From: Symmetrospora coprosmae
Lineage: Eukaryota; Basidiomycota; Cystobasidiomycetes; Symmetrosporaceae
Assembly: GCA_008802785.1 (NCBI GenBank)
Contig: VUYT01000008.1
Span: 671,087 to 735,086 of the forward strand
Direction of reading: 5' to 3'
DNA length: 64,000 bases
Shown here: positions 44,879-55,888 of the stretch, piece by piece
How the letters are laid out: each line of letters begins with the position of its first letter
How positions within the stretch are numbered: the stretch's first letter is position 1
Made by a program: the position numbers and the translations under genes
The notes under the pieces: generated by a model
The model's input: only the letters and a program-made list of their open reading frames with translations
Database searches by the model: none
What the model was told of the DNA's origin: nothing

Positions 44879-47754
44879 ATGAGGGCGCTCTGTTGCCACC
44901 TCTCCACCTCTTCCTCTGTTGCTCATGCGCGAGCCATGCTCGAACAACGCCTGGATGCCATCCTGGGGCCTGCAATCAGCCATGAGGATGACGGAAATGA
45001 CACAGAGGGACGCTTCTCGGATACGGTGAGCACTGCGCTCAGCTGTATGGCCGGATCGCAGCTCGTTGTGCTGAATGACGGGCAGTCGCGTCTCCCGGTC
45101 TCGGTCGTCCAGGCCGTGACCGCAAAGGGTGAGGGGAGACGGCCAGCATAGCATCCGCGTCACTTGCGCGTGCATCCCCAAAGCTGACTATGCATGCGGT
45201 CATGACCCTGCTTCTGCTGCTACCGTGGTTGCAGAACTGCTGGACCTCGCCGACCGAGCTGCCGGCATTGGCGACCTCCGCCAGGCCCGCGCTGAAGCCG
45301 CACGCCGCACAGACGACGCGGAGCGCCTGGAGGATGAGCAGCGTGAGCATGATAGACGCTGGGTTGCCGGCGGCCGGAAAGCTCATGCTCACGATGCTGT
45401 CCCCGACTCAGATGCTTCGCGAACGCGCGAGTACAGCGACCTGCACGCCGAAGTCGAGGTGCGCGCACGCAAGGCTCAGCTGCCGCAGACCGCCCTGTGC
45501 GGGACAGGACAAGGGTCTGACCCCTACTCTCTGCTTTTTTGCGATCCGCAGTCAAGCTTGACCCTCCTTACCTCGCTCGAGTCGTTCATCTCCACTTTTC
45601 AGAACGACCTCTCGGCCGTGTCTGGACACATCTCGGACCTGCAGGGTCGGAGCAAGGTGCTCGAAGCGCGCCTGGACAACCGGAAGGTGGGACTGCGACC
45701 CGCTTCTCCCTCGTCTCCAGACAAGACTCGCGCTCAATGATCCCTTTTACCTCGATGCAGGCCGTGCGAAGCAGCCTCAATCCGCTCCTCAGCAGCATCA
45801 CAGTCTCGCCCCGGCTCATCGACCTCCTGATGGACACGGAGCCCTCGGAAGCATGGCTGGACCCCATCGCCGAGCTCGAGACGATTCTCCTGGCTGTCCG
45901 CGGCGGCCCTCGCTCAGAACCACGGCACGATCTAGAAGAGGTAGTCGAGAAGCTGCGGATACGAGCGATGGGCGCCTTGCGTACCTTCCTCATCAACCTC
46001 TTCACGCCGTACCGGACATCCATAGCGCCGAATCTCACGATCCTACAGACATCCATCCTCGTCAAGTACAGGCCGTTCTTTGCCTTTCTGCAAAGGCATG
46101 CCGCGAGGGCTGCGCATGAGGTTCAAAAAGCCTATGTTTCGACCGCACAATGGTACTATGAGACGGGCTTTCGGCGATATGTGAGGGCTCTCGAGCGGAT
46201 ACGATTGCGCTCAGTGGCGAAGGAGGACCCGATTGGCGTGATAGGCGGAGCCGAGACACCTCTTTGTAAGTGCGCCTGCGTGATCCGCCCACGATTAGAG
46301 GCTAAGGTCTTCTCGCTCCACAGCCTTACTGTCTCGACGCAGCATTGCCTCGGCCAGTCTTGACACCCCACGGGCGTCCCTGGATGCGTCCGCATCAGCT
46401 CCAGAACATCCGCGGCCAGAAAGCACGGCAGTCATCCTTGCCTACATGGCCGAAGATCCGAACTTTGTGAGCTGCGCTTCCTGACGATCATCCCCGACTC
46501 TACTGGCGCTAATTGCTATGCGCTTGTATCCCCGTTGCAGAAAGCGCCCACAGAGATGCTGTTCCGCTCAATCGCCCTCGTATTGGCCGATAATGCTCGC
46601 TCCGAGTACGCCTTCATCTCGACTTTCTTCGGCCGGCCTGAAGATCTATCGCACCCGCTCACCAATGAACAGATCAACGTGACGTTTGCTCGATCGTTGG
46701 GCGCCGGGCTCGGCCGACCCGATATATCGTCGAGCCAGATGTCTAGCGCGCACGACGACGATAGCGCAAGCGTCCTATCTGACGGGCAGAGCTTTGCGAC
46801 GCACAACAACTCTCTCGCGCCGGGCAGTGGCAAGCGGTCGGACCGGGCACGGCATCACGTCACCGAGACGGTGTGGAAGCAGGTCTTCGAGCCGAGTTTG
46901 GAGTATGCCAAGGTGGGTCCGCACTTTCTGAAAACCTCGAGCGTGGCATTGACTGCGGCCGCTTGCAGAACTTTGTCACGACGCTCCTAACGCAATCGAG
47001 CCCGGGCTGCCTGTCCATTCTGAGCATGATCCGGCTTAACGACTCGCTGACTGAGCAGCTGACTGCTAAGTCGAGCGGGTCCTGTCCTACGCAAGCAATG
47101 GAATCGTACCTCATCTCGCTCAAGCTACAGATGTGGCCGCTCTTCCAGAAGGAGCTCGGGAACCACATTGACAGCGTCAAGAAGCTCGCAGAGTCCGGGA
47201 ATGCCTCGGGCATGGCGGGCATGCTAGGTGGCAAAGGTACTGGGGTGAAGGACAGCGTGGTTGCGGCGGTGAGTCTGCGCCTACTCGGTCAACGGTAAAC
47301 CGGCTTGAGTGACTCTGTGGTGTCGTGGCGCGGAACTTCAGGTCGCCAAGCGGTATGCCCACTTCTTCGGAGCGATTGTAGCGCTCAGCCAGGATCAAGA
47401 AGATGACATGGTCTTCAATTCGTGAGTGGTACTTGCTCTGCTAGTGGCGCCCTTCTCGCTGAGCCATCTCATATCTCCACGGCTCGTCAGACTTCTACGG
47501 CTGCGAAACGAGGTCCAAAAACTGGTGACTGGCCAGGCTGCACGTTTGTCTGAGCCGTCAAAATCGAAGGCGTATCTGAAGAATCAATACGAGCAGTTGC
47601 TGCAGTCTCTCATGGTGAGCAGGCGGGCTGTCCGGTTACAGAAGGCGACTGATGTGTGCTGACGAACGCATCGCATTGACAGACTGATGCTACAAGCCAT
47701 CCTAGGATGCAGGCAGAGATTGCGTATTGGCGCGAGGCTCTGCGGAGGGCTTGA
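44879..47754 (+). CDS. VPS52: GARP/EARP tethering complex subunit Vps52
   Basis: Ten exons (44879-45128, 45235-45458, 45552-45686, 45761-46265, 46324-46466, 46541-46912, 46969-47268, 47342-47421, 47491-47614, 47683-47754) give 734 aa, normal for the family. Vps52 tethers endosome-derived vesicles at the trans-Golgi. Coiled-coil landmarks are SLTLLTSLESFISTFQNDLS and HISDLQGRSKVLEARLDNRK. Then come AVRSSLNPLLSSITVSPRLI, MGALRTFLINLFTPYRTSIA, FAFLQRHAARAAHEVQKAYV and TAQWYYETGFRRYVRALERI. The C-terminal half continues with AKRYAHFFGAIVALSQDQED and YLKNQYEQLLQSLM. The intron at 45459-45551 is open but is removed because its strong polypyrimidine acceptor restores continuous coiled coil. Exon 5 is taken from 46324 because only that acceptor fits the phase of the GTAAGT donor. 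Met 44936 is an alternative start. Confidence 0.9.
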
Positions 47755-47949
47755 GTCAGGTACTGGGTCCGGCAGTGAGCTTGTTGTTGCATGTACGCAG
47801 TCGGCACGGCAAAGCGAACCCAAGGGTGTTTTGATTGAAGACAGTGGCCGCTCGACGGAGCATCGAATGTACATGACATCCGTGAATACGCGGGCAGATG
47901 CTAGTCTGGCGCGTCCAGCACCTGTCCTTCGTTCCGCGATACAGCCTCC

Positions 47950-48904
47950 TCAGCTCGACCGACCCGTTCTCCACAACCCGAAGCGCTTCTCCTTTGCGCT
48001 GCGGATGAAGTCGTCTGACCAGTCTGCAAAGTAAGGGACGATGCCCATGGACCTCGCCCTCCTGACCGCCTTGCCCATCCTCCGCTGATTCTTGCTCGTA
48101 AGCTGCGTCTGGGCGCGGTTCATGATCTTGCCCATGTTTGTAACGAAGCGCGAGTGAAGGCGGACATTTAGCGGCTCGTCGAGCGGGTTGATGTCGTTGT
48201 GCGCGAGAAAGTAGTCGGTCTGCCGTGCGCGCTTGCGCCCCGGCCCGAGGGAGGTTGTGTTCAGGACGGACTTTTGAGGGGTCGGGCCCAAGGCTGGGTA
48301 CATGCGCTTGTAGTTGAGGTCGCCAGGCCGGAGAGACTGTGGTGACGCGAAGAGGTAGCGCATCTAGCGTGAGCGCTTGCACTCCTGCTACTGCCGTGAC
48401 GGCACCACCGATGCCCACCTTGGATTGAAAGAGCTTCGCCTGGACGTACGTTCCTGCCGCCTTGTCCTGCTCCCTGGCTGAGAAACAGAAGGCACCGCAG
48501 TCAGCTTGTTACCGGGTGCATAGAGCACACGCATCGAGGAGCGACGCGGCGCTCCATCGACCGAGGAAAGACCCACCTCGAATCTGGCCAACTTGGCTTG
48601 TGGGCTCGACAGCGGTGCCGACTTGCTGCAGGATAGCCTCAAGGGACCGAGCGCCATTAGGCGTAGGCCCTCCTCTGTTCGGACGTGGCCGCTGCGTTGC
48701 TATAGCTGAAGGTGGTGCCACGCCTGGCTCTGGACGGCGACTCGACGTGCTGAACGTGGCCGCAGCTTGTGCTGCTGCTGCTGCGCGGCCCGCCGAAGAG
48801 GACGACGCAACAGCGCTGCAAGCGGCACACGCAGCTCCTCTGAGCGGCTGCGAGGCTGCTGCTCCTCGTATCTGCGAGGTGAGGATGGGCGAAAGGAACG
48901 ACAT
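47950..48904 (-). CDS. RSM18: Mitochondrial ribosomal protein bS18m
   Basis: Exons 48904-48577, 48477-48419 and 48363-47950 give 266 aa. It is a small-subunit mitoribosomal protein. An Ala/Ser/Arg-rich presequence (AAAAAQAAATFSTSSRRPEP) targets mitochondria. The bS18 core is clear: DYFLAHNDINPLDEPLNVRL, SRFVTNMGKIMNRAQTQLTS, then KNQRRMGKAVRRARSMGIVP. The exon 1 frame starting at 48904 was chosen over the overlapping frame at 48657 because only it reaches a phase-1 GTGGGT donor that fits exon 2 (REQDKAAGTYVQAKLFQSK). It converges with VPS52; the stops are 195 nt apart. Confidence 0.88.
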
Positions 48905-49759
48905 CTCCGACCGACGATAGTGTGGTGAGTCGGGCAGAGACGAAGTCCGCCGCGACCGGTGGCCACTGGCAGGGACAGGCTTGAGATCCGCCCAAATGGG
49001 AGAGGCGACAACGCCCTCGAAACAGATGTTTCGACAAATACACCCTGCAATCCGATAAAGCTGCGCGGATCATGAATGCATGACGCTCATCTGGTCAATG
49101 CCCTTCGATCCGACCCCGGTCAGATCCGCCTCTTCCCAGCGGAAAACCGTCGCGTCAATAGACTGTGTCGATTTCCGTCCGTCCATATAACGCTTCTGCT
49201 ATGGCTCAATCCCTGCAGCTCCTGACTTTCGCCTGACGCTCGCTCCCGTACAGAATGCGGTGCCCAGAATCAACGGGATCGGCCCCCGTGACAAGACGAC
49301 ACCGCCATGACCCATTGGCGAGCTTCCTGTTTCTGCGATAGCTCTACGCGCATCGGTCGCAGAGCACGTCCGGGCTACCGGATCCATCGCAACTCTTTGC
49401 GAGCTGTCGTAGGGCAGCCTCGGCGCCAGACCTTCTCCCGGAGCAGCTACAGAACTGCGACTAGCTGCTAAGCCGTGGTCCAGCCGAACGGGATCTTCCC
49501 TTTTACGACTCAAAGACTAGCTTTCTTTGACCGGGGGCCGCACAGCCTCGACCCTGCTCTGACCTGTTTCGCGGAGGCTGTACACCTTTCGTCGCCGTCC
49601 TTTGTGCTGCGTACTGCGCGATGGCACTGTCGCAAAGCTGTGCTATAAAGTTGGCGATCAAGCCTGTCCACTGCCCTCACCTTCGCTTTCATCTCCGCGG
49701 ACTACTTCGCCTAAATCCAAGGCACCTGATCCAGCCATCTGGGCATTGACGCACTCGCA
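48905..49759. other. Divergent intergenic region, no gene supported
   Basis: About 855 bases between RSM18 (minus) and the next plus-strand gene. A minus frame at 49513-49199 encodes 104 residues without recognisable motifs or splice support. The plus-proximal 150 bases are C-rich. Confidence 0.45.
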
Positions 49760-51224
49760 GTGCTACAGATGCAATCCTCAAACTCCCCCGCCGTCTCTCC
49801 AGCGCGACGCGCAGGCTCCACCTCTACATCCGCCAGCGTTGCCTGCATCACAAGCATCAGACCAGGAAATAACGCTCAGCCGCGCCAAGTCTGGGGTACC
49901 AGAGCTGACGACAAGCGCAGCGCCCCAATCAACATGCCTAAAACGGGTTTCACCTCGCAGACCTGGAAGATAGTCATGAAACACGATCCAACCGACTTCA
50001 CACTCGGGGAAGCTCTGCGCCTATATAGGGACTCTGTCACAGGTCGCTACACTCTTCAGGCGTAAGCTCACAATACGGTTCAGCTACGCACTTGACTTTC
50101 CTTCAGCTGACCTGCGTATATGCTGCCATCTCCCCCGTCTTCAGGTCTGCTGCTCAAGCGTCCGACAAGGCGCCGACACAAGGCGATCATGAAAGGGGCC
50201 GACGCACCGCTAGGGAAGAGGCTGAGGCAGCCAGGCTACGCAGTCAATCGCGACGTGCGAGTGACTCGGCCGTTCAAAGTGCATTCCTTGACAAGCCTGG
50301 CGATAGCGTGACAGGCTCTGCCAAATTCGGCCCTGCTTTCACGTTCAGAGCTGGAGGTCTCGAATTCCGCCGCCCCTTGCTCGCCATCAAAGCCGCGAAA
50401 ACGGACAAGGTCTTCAAGCTGCTTCTTACTCCCGGCCACGGAGTCGACCTCAAGCGCACGTTCGGAGGACAGGGGGTTCCGGAGAATCTGCGCTACAAAA
50501 GGTGTAGCGAAGAAACGGTTCTCGCGGAGGGGCCGTCTATGAGCTCTTCTTCGAGTTCGGGGATCGTCGGTACTCGGTCTCAACGTGGTCGGTATACGCC
50601 GGATTCTACAGGGACGACGAAGAGGACGAGACGGTGCGCTGGAACAGCCGCTCGGTAGCACCGGGCAAGCACGCCGCAGAGACTGCACCGTCGCCACCCT
50701 CGCCTCCTCCCGAGATGAGATCCGGAAGGCAACGCGAGCGCTCAGCTGCGGCCTCTGTAGCTTCCGCGACTAACTCGACTGAACCCATAGCAAGGGGGGC
50801 TAGGGTGCCAGAACGCAGCATCTCACGCCGACGCGCTGATGCGGACGTGGGCACGAAGGTTCTCGAGAAGGTCGGGGACGCGGCGGCTGGGACTGGTATC
50901 ATCTTCAACAAGCACACGCGCGAAGACTACACCGTGCAGCCTGGCAACATCTTGCGATCTCGCATGCGCGACACGCTCGTTGTGACCACAAAGCGCGGCA
51001 GTATCTTCAAGTTTGTCATCTTGGACGCTCTGCTGCTCCGGTTGGAAGGCCTTATGAACACGGCACCCAGCGTCACGGCGATGTGGCACATACGACGCAC
51101 CAAAGCCACGGTAGTGCTAGAGCTGCACCGCGGAACGGAGCGTACCATCATGACCGGCTTCGAGTACAGAAACGGCCGATACCGGCAGTCGAAGAATTGC
51201 GAGGTCAAAGGCGCCGGTGTGTAA
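49760..51224 (+). CDS. Conserved-looking unknown protein; one frame junction unresolved
   Basis: Exon 1 (49760-50061) joins in phase to 50145 onward. The first part reads WKIVMKHDPTDFTLGEALRL, FGPAFTFRAGGLEFRRPLLA and TDKVFKLLLTPGHGVDLKRT. The second part, in a different frame from about 50500 to TAA 51222-51224, reads AVYELFFEFGDRRYSVSTWS, VYAGFYRDDEEDETVRW, DYTVQPGNILRSRMRDTLVV and TAMWHIRRTKATVVLELHRG. The two look like one protein, but no intron of normal length with matching phase joins them, so a small indel, an unusual intron or a real frameshift is present near 50460-50540. Start could be Met 49934 (MPKTGFTSQTWKIVM) instead. I do not recognise the family. Confidence 0.55.
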
Positions 51225-51266
51225 CAGCATCCATGCTCTTACTTTGACAGTCTGGACGCTGTGCCC

Positions 51267-52499
51267 TTAGGTAGAGGCGTAGATGTACTCCACCGCTGTT
51301 CTCCCCTTCGATATGACCTGTAACACGAAGCCATTCCCACTTTCTGCAGGCGCATCTCCCACATTCACCGTGAGCTTACTTCCCACCAGAACAGGCCGCT
51401 TGAAAGCAACCGTCGCCTTCGAAGGTCCAGCTCGCCGCAAGACGGCCTCTGCCTCTTCCGGGTACGCATCGATGTACGCTTGGACCGCCTTGGCTGCAAC
51501 GTGGTTACCGTGCATGATGCGCTGGCGGAAGCCGAAAAGGCGAGCGAGAGGATATGCCGTATGGATCGGGTTGTAGTCCCTACACAGCTTGGCCCAGAGG
51601 TATGGGTCGCTTCCGCTTACGCGCATAGCGCTACCCAACACCTGCGAATTGGTGGCTGGAGCGGGGTCTCGCCGGGCAGGGCGATCGGCCAGGCGGTGCT
51701 TCTCATTATGCAGCAGGACAAACGTCTGCTTGTAGATTGCTCGTCCTGAACCCTTGGCGACAATGTTGATAATGATGGAGACTTCCCAGCCGCGGCGTAC
51801 TGGCAGGACCACGTTGGAGAGCTCCGCCTGGACGTGGCAGTCTGTTCGAGGTGACGTTGTCTCGCGCTTGTTCGCACTACTCGAGTTATTCAGCAGCGTT
51901 GTGCAGGCCTCGTGGTCGATGACTTCGAAGACGTTCCGCAAGTTGACCGAACCCAAGGGTTGGATGGGACAATCTGCGCTCGCCAGAACCAGCAGCGCCG
52001 CTGGCATTGTGATGGCAGATAGCAGTATGGGCCGGTGAAGAGGATGCAGCTTGTGGGCGCTGCTTAAGCTCGTGTACGCAGATTGGCGAATCGCAGCCCG
52101 GTACTGCCGCAACTGCGGTCCGAGGTCGGCCTGTAACGGCATGGTGAGGATGATACGTTGCGCATCTGGCAAATGGTATTCTGGTCCATCGCTCTCGTCT
52201 GCATCGTCTACGCACACCACGTCGAGCTTCCCGGAGACCTGGGCCTGAAAGCTGAAAGTGATGAGTCGCCAAACTGCCGCTGAGCAGATTCGGACGACGA
52301 GGAAAGCCATGCATAGCGCGATATCGATACCGTCGAGCTCGCAGGGAGGGAAGATGAGCTCTCGCGGCCGACGGGTTGGGCTGGCGAGCTTTGGTCGGAG
52401 GATGGGTTGTAGCTTGACATACGAGCGGGAGAAGCGCGGGAGGGAGAAGACGGTAAGTATTGTGATTGGGAGGATGAGAAGGAGAAGCTTCGAGGACAT
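51267..52499 (-). CDS. MaoC-like hot-dog domain protein with N-terminal membrane segments
   Basis: One exon, 410 aa from ATG 52499; the frame is open 47 codons further upstream, but the chosen start places a hydrophobic anchor at the N-terminus (KLLLLILPITILTVFSL). A second hydrophobic segment follows (IDIALCMAFLVVRICSAAVW). The C-terminal third is a MaoC/hydratase-2 type hot-dog fold: DPYLWAKLCRDYNPIHTAYP then FGFRQRIMHGNHVAAKAVQA, with the catalytic-type D-x4-H arrangement (DYNPIH). The family hydrates enoyl thioesters in fatty-acid or polyketide pathways. No peroxisomal C-terminal signal is present (ends EYIYAST), so an ER or mitochondrial membrane location is more likely. It converges closely with the preceding gene; the stops are about 42 nt apart. 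Confidence 0.8.
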   Translation of the reverse strand: MSSKLLLLILPITILTVFSLPRFSRSYVKLQPILRPKLASPTRRPRELIFPPCELDGIDIALCMAFLVVRICSAAVWRLITFSFQAQVSGKLDVVCVDDADESDGPEYHLPDAQRIILTMPLQADLGPQLRQYRAAIRQSAYTSLSSAHKLHPLHRPILLSAITMPAALLVLASADCPIQPLGSVNLRNVFEVIDHEACTTLLNNSSSANKRETTSPRTDCHVQAELSNVVLPVRRGWEVSIIINIVAKGSGRAIYKQTFVLLHNEKHRLADRPARRDPAPATNSQVLGSAMRVSGSDPYLWAKLCRDYNPIHTAYPLARLFGFRQRIMHGNHVAAKAVQAYIDAYPEEAEAVLRRAGPSKATVAFKRPVLVGSKLTVNVGDAPAESGNGFVLQVISKGRTAVEYIYAST

Positions 52500-52812
52500 C
52501 CTGAGTCGGCAGACGCGATATTGGCCGTGGTATTTGATAGAGTCGCAAAGAGAAGCGCGGCCCGATACGTGCCGGGCGCAGAGAGGCCTCTGGCACCGAC
52601 ATGGCGTTGCAGACACACTTTCGCTCGTAGGTAGACGCATGCTCAGCCACGGTCATGCATCTGCGCTGTCGACCTGAGAATAGACCTCTGTCTGCTCAAA
52701 CTTCGTGGCTGCTCTATTGTTTGCTAGATGCGTACAAGCGGGGGCAGCCCTGCTGGACTGTAACGAAGACAACAACTCCGAGCACTACCGTACTACATAT
52801 ATCTGTTGTCCT
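52500..52812. other. Intergenic upstream of MaoC-like gene
   Basis: 313 bases between two minus-strand genes. The upstream in-frame extension of the MaoC frame to 52640 lies here. Nothing else recognised. Confidence 0.4.
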
Positions 52813-55237
52813 CTAGATGATCCAGTCATCAACCTGCCAGCCGCAGACCTTGATGCGCTGGTTTTTGCGATCGCGCGAGACGAGCTTGAGCGCGCGTATC
52901 CGAGCATTCTCCCTGTTCTGCGCTGGACGGGCGGCCTCGCTGATGAGGACAGCTTTCCTCCTGTTGGTAACGACGCTCCGCTTGATGACACGTTGCTCGA
53001 TGTCTTGGAGCCCCTCTCCCTCATCGTCGTCGCTGGCTTCATCAGAACCAGGTGTGGCCCGCTTCTTGAGTACTTTGGCCTCCTCGATGTTCCCCTCCGC
53101 CGCTTCTTCCTCCTCCTCCTCTTCGGTAGATGCAGCGACGGAGGTATCACTCGAGATCTGGAATGCATGCTTCCAGTAGATGGAGTCGCCGAACCGGGCG
53201 CTCTGGATCGGCTTGACGAGCTTCCGGCGGGTCCACAGGCCAGCCGCGTACCGGTCCTCGCTCGATGAAGGAGACGAGGCCGCCTGCGTCCAGACCTCCC
53301 ACGACTCGGCCGTATAGTCCTGCTCTCCGAGCCCGACAATGTTGCCGAGCACCTTTGAGCCCAGCACGTAGAGCTCCGTCTCGTCGTCCAGCTCGAGCGG
53401 CTCGATGAAGCGCAGACCAAAGTAGTCGTCCTTGAGCGGGGGCGAAGGCGACGTCCAGCACGTGGCGTTGGCGGCGGCCCCAGCGCCGGAAGAAGGGTGC
53501 CACCCGTTCACGGCGGGATACCACGAGAGCGAGTACTTGAAATCCTCCTTGGTGGCGGGAAAGCGGACGATGTCACTTCTGGAAGCCGAGTCCTCCCCGA
53601 CAAGGTCCGGCGCCTGCCAGAGCTGCTCGTACTCGCCGATGCTCCCGACAGACGTCCATGGGTCGAAAAGGCCGGCCCTCCGGGGAGAAGCCAGGCGCGG
53701 TTCTGGCTCGACGATGGCAGAGCGCCCCGCGCCAAGCTTGCCGAAGAGCCTGGCGAGGAGGCCTCCTCCGCCTGACCGGGCTGCGGCAGGGGTGCGCGCT
53801 ATGTCCGTCCGAGCGCTGTACGCGAGCTCCTTCGCCTTCTTCGTGAAGGGAGTCATGCTCGTGATAAACAAGCATCGATCATCGTGGCTGGTCGCCCGGA
53901 CATCGGTTGACGGCGGCGACGGTGCAAGCGGGAACGGATCTGGCGAGACGTAGGGGTCCTGCGTTGCGAGGACGTCATACAGCGAGCGCACGGCGTCGAG
54001 CACGTGCTCGTCTTGCAGCGCCTTCTCCGCGTCGGAGGGGCGCGCCGTGTTCTCCACGAAAGGGAGGGAAGGGGCGACGAGCAAGCTGGGCTTGGTGTTC
54101 ATCCACACACTGAAGTAGATGTCGGCCTCGCCAATCACGTCGGGAGTGAGAGTCGACAGCTGCTGCCAGAAGCGCCGGCTGTGCTCTCTTCGCACCATGG
54201 TCTCCTGCAGGTCTTTCCTCGGCTGACGGGCAGGTGCAGCATGGGCTGATGCGGATGCTGGACCCGTCGCAAGTCCGGGGAAGAGCGCGCCGGTGTGCAG
54301 GTCCACCTCGGCATTCTCAAAGAAGTACAGCTGGGAGCGATAATAGTCCTCTGCGTTGACGACGGACACAATCTGGTTGAAGGATGGCCCGCTGTCGATG
54401 TAGGCTGAGTAAAGCGAGTCGAGGTGGATGGGAAGGATGGACGATGAAAGGAAGAGACAGATGCCGTGGTTGGCAAGACCGCATGCCAGGTGCTTTGCGT
54501 GCGACGGAGGCAGCGTCCGATGTACTGGCGGTGCGAGCGGAGAAAAGGAGGATGGAGCAGTGAGGACGCGGAGCTCTGGCGGTTCGAAGCCGAGGAGTGA
54601 TTCTGTTGGTAGCTTGAGACTCTGCCACGGGTAGATTGGCATACAACTTTCAGCTCTGGGACTCGGGTTGGACAATAGTTCAGCTCCGCCTCACCTTGCC
54701 GTCAATGGCCAGGTCTAGGGCATTGTTCCAGACGAGAATCTCTCGGACGAATGGGTACTTGGCAACCATGTCGATGACCAGCTGCGTACTCTGCAGATCC
54801 CAGTCCGGCTCGTGGATGATGACGGCCGTGACGAGCTGGTCGGCCCACACAGGTTCCTTGCTGCCGCTTCTGGCAGTGGCCGACCTCTCTGCCGCCGTCA
54901 AGAAGAAATGGGTGGGAGGGAAGGCCGACGTGCGATCTCGCACGATGTTCTCGAGGATGGCAAAGCGCGACTCGCTGGCTCGCAGGCGGAGAGGCGCTTG
55001 CGGCGTGTAAGGGTGCCTCTGAGCGAGCGAGGCCTGCTGCTGCCCAGGCTTTTGGTGCCGGTGAGGAGGCGCGCTGCCTTCCCGTGACAGCGATACAGGG
55101 CGTCCTGACAGGGACTGTCGTATTGGCGGTAGATCTGGAGGGGAGACGGTGTTCCAGCGACCTAGGCCTGAAAGTCGCGAGAAGGAAGAGATGAGCAGGG
55201 CGCCAGCCAGCAGGAGGAGCAGGCGCTTTCGCAGCAT
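52813..55237 (-). CDS. Type II membrane glycosyltransferase-like protein, DxD not evident
   Basis: Exons 55237-54695 and 54621-52813 give 783 aa. The N-terminus is a signal anchor (MLRKRLLLLLAGALLISSF) followed by a Pro/Gln-rich stem. The luminal domain starts with VTAVIIHEPDWDLQSTQLVI and VAKYPFVREILVWNNALDLA, a pattern seen in fungal Golgi glycosyltransferases. After the intron come ELRVLTAPSSF and HAKHLACGLANHGICLFLSS. In related enzymes the last block normally carries an acidic DxD metal site; here the position reads LSSS. The rest is long, with Trp/Tyr-rich blocks (DIYFSVWMNTKPSLL, FKYSLSWYPAVNGWHP) and an acidic, then basic tail. The intron acceptor at 54622 was chosen by phase; 54610 also fits. 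Substrate unknown; it may be inactive or use another metal-binding site. Confidence 0.7.
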
Positions 55238-55888
55238 CTGTATGCGGACTATGGGCGTGTCCGCGCCGATGCCGCCGCTCGTCTCTGCTTCTGGGTGGTC
55301 ATTGCGCGCTGCGAGGAAGAGTGCGTCGAAGACGGTCCATCCTGGGAGAGGCACCGAGGCGAGGACATCCTGCGCGCGAATATCGGGAGAGCAGACAGGC
55401 AGGAATGCGTAGATTGGATGGGATGGTGCAAAAGCACAGGGTGTGCACGCGCGGCGGGAAGGGAGAGGAGGCTCGGAGCGTGTCAGTCGCATGCATGCAC
55501 GTAGAGCGTCACGCCGCCCGAAAGCAAGCAGCAGCGGCAGCGGCAGATAGGGAGGGAGCACTCACCTCATCCATTCCATTCCTCTGTGCGCAGATGCAGA
55601 TGCAGCGTGTAGAATGCAAGATCTGTATATGTGATGTGGATTGGAACGTGGTCAAGCAGGCGTCTGCCTGTCTGCAGGCGTCTCGCTGCTCTGAGCATCC
55701 GGGAGGAAGAGGAAAAGCGCGTTCGCAGCTCGACCTCCTGCCACACTCCCAGGTACATATACAGCAACATCAAGGACACTATCATGACTGCAGCTACTGC
55801 GACAGCAACGCTGCTGCAGAGCTATTGAGAGGAAGACGGCCCACTCTGCCCCATTTCCAGCAATGCTACAGCCCAGAGGAGAGGAGCC
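55238..55888. promoter_or_regulatory. Divergent promoter region
   Basis: 651 bases between the glycosyltransferase-like gene (minus) and FHL1 (plus). It contains GCAGCGGCAGCGGCAG (about 55530-55545). A CTGCAGGCGTCT direct repeat lies near 55660-55685. No operator assigned. Confidence 0.45.

Noticed and set aside
45459-45551. Reading straight through this segment as VPS52 coding sequence
   Set aside because: It is open, but it breaks the coiled coil and is bounded by a donor and a strong polypyrimidine-AG acceptor; removing it restores a continuous helix.
46311-46351. Using the later acceptor (after gacgcag) for VPS52 exon 5
   Set aside because: Its phase does not match the GTAAGT donor at 46266; the acceptor ending at 46323 does.
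48388-48657. Minus frame beginning MALGPLRL as exon 1 of the bS18m gene
   Set aside because: Its phase does not fit exon 2 with a good donor, whereas the overlapping frame from 48904 gives a presequence and a phase-1 GTGGGT donor.
49199-49513. Possible 104-residue gene between RSM18 and the next gene
   Set aside because: No motif, no splice-supported extension, atypical composition.
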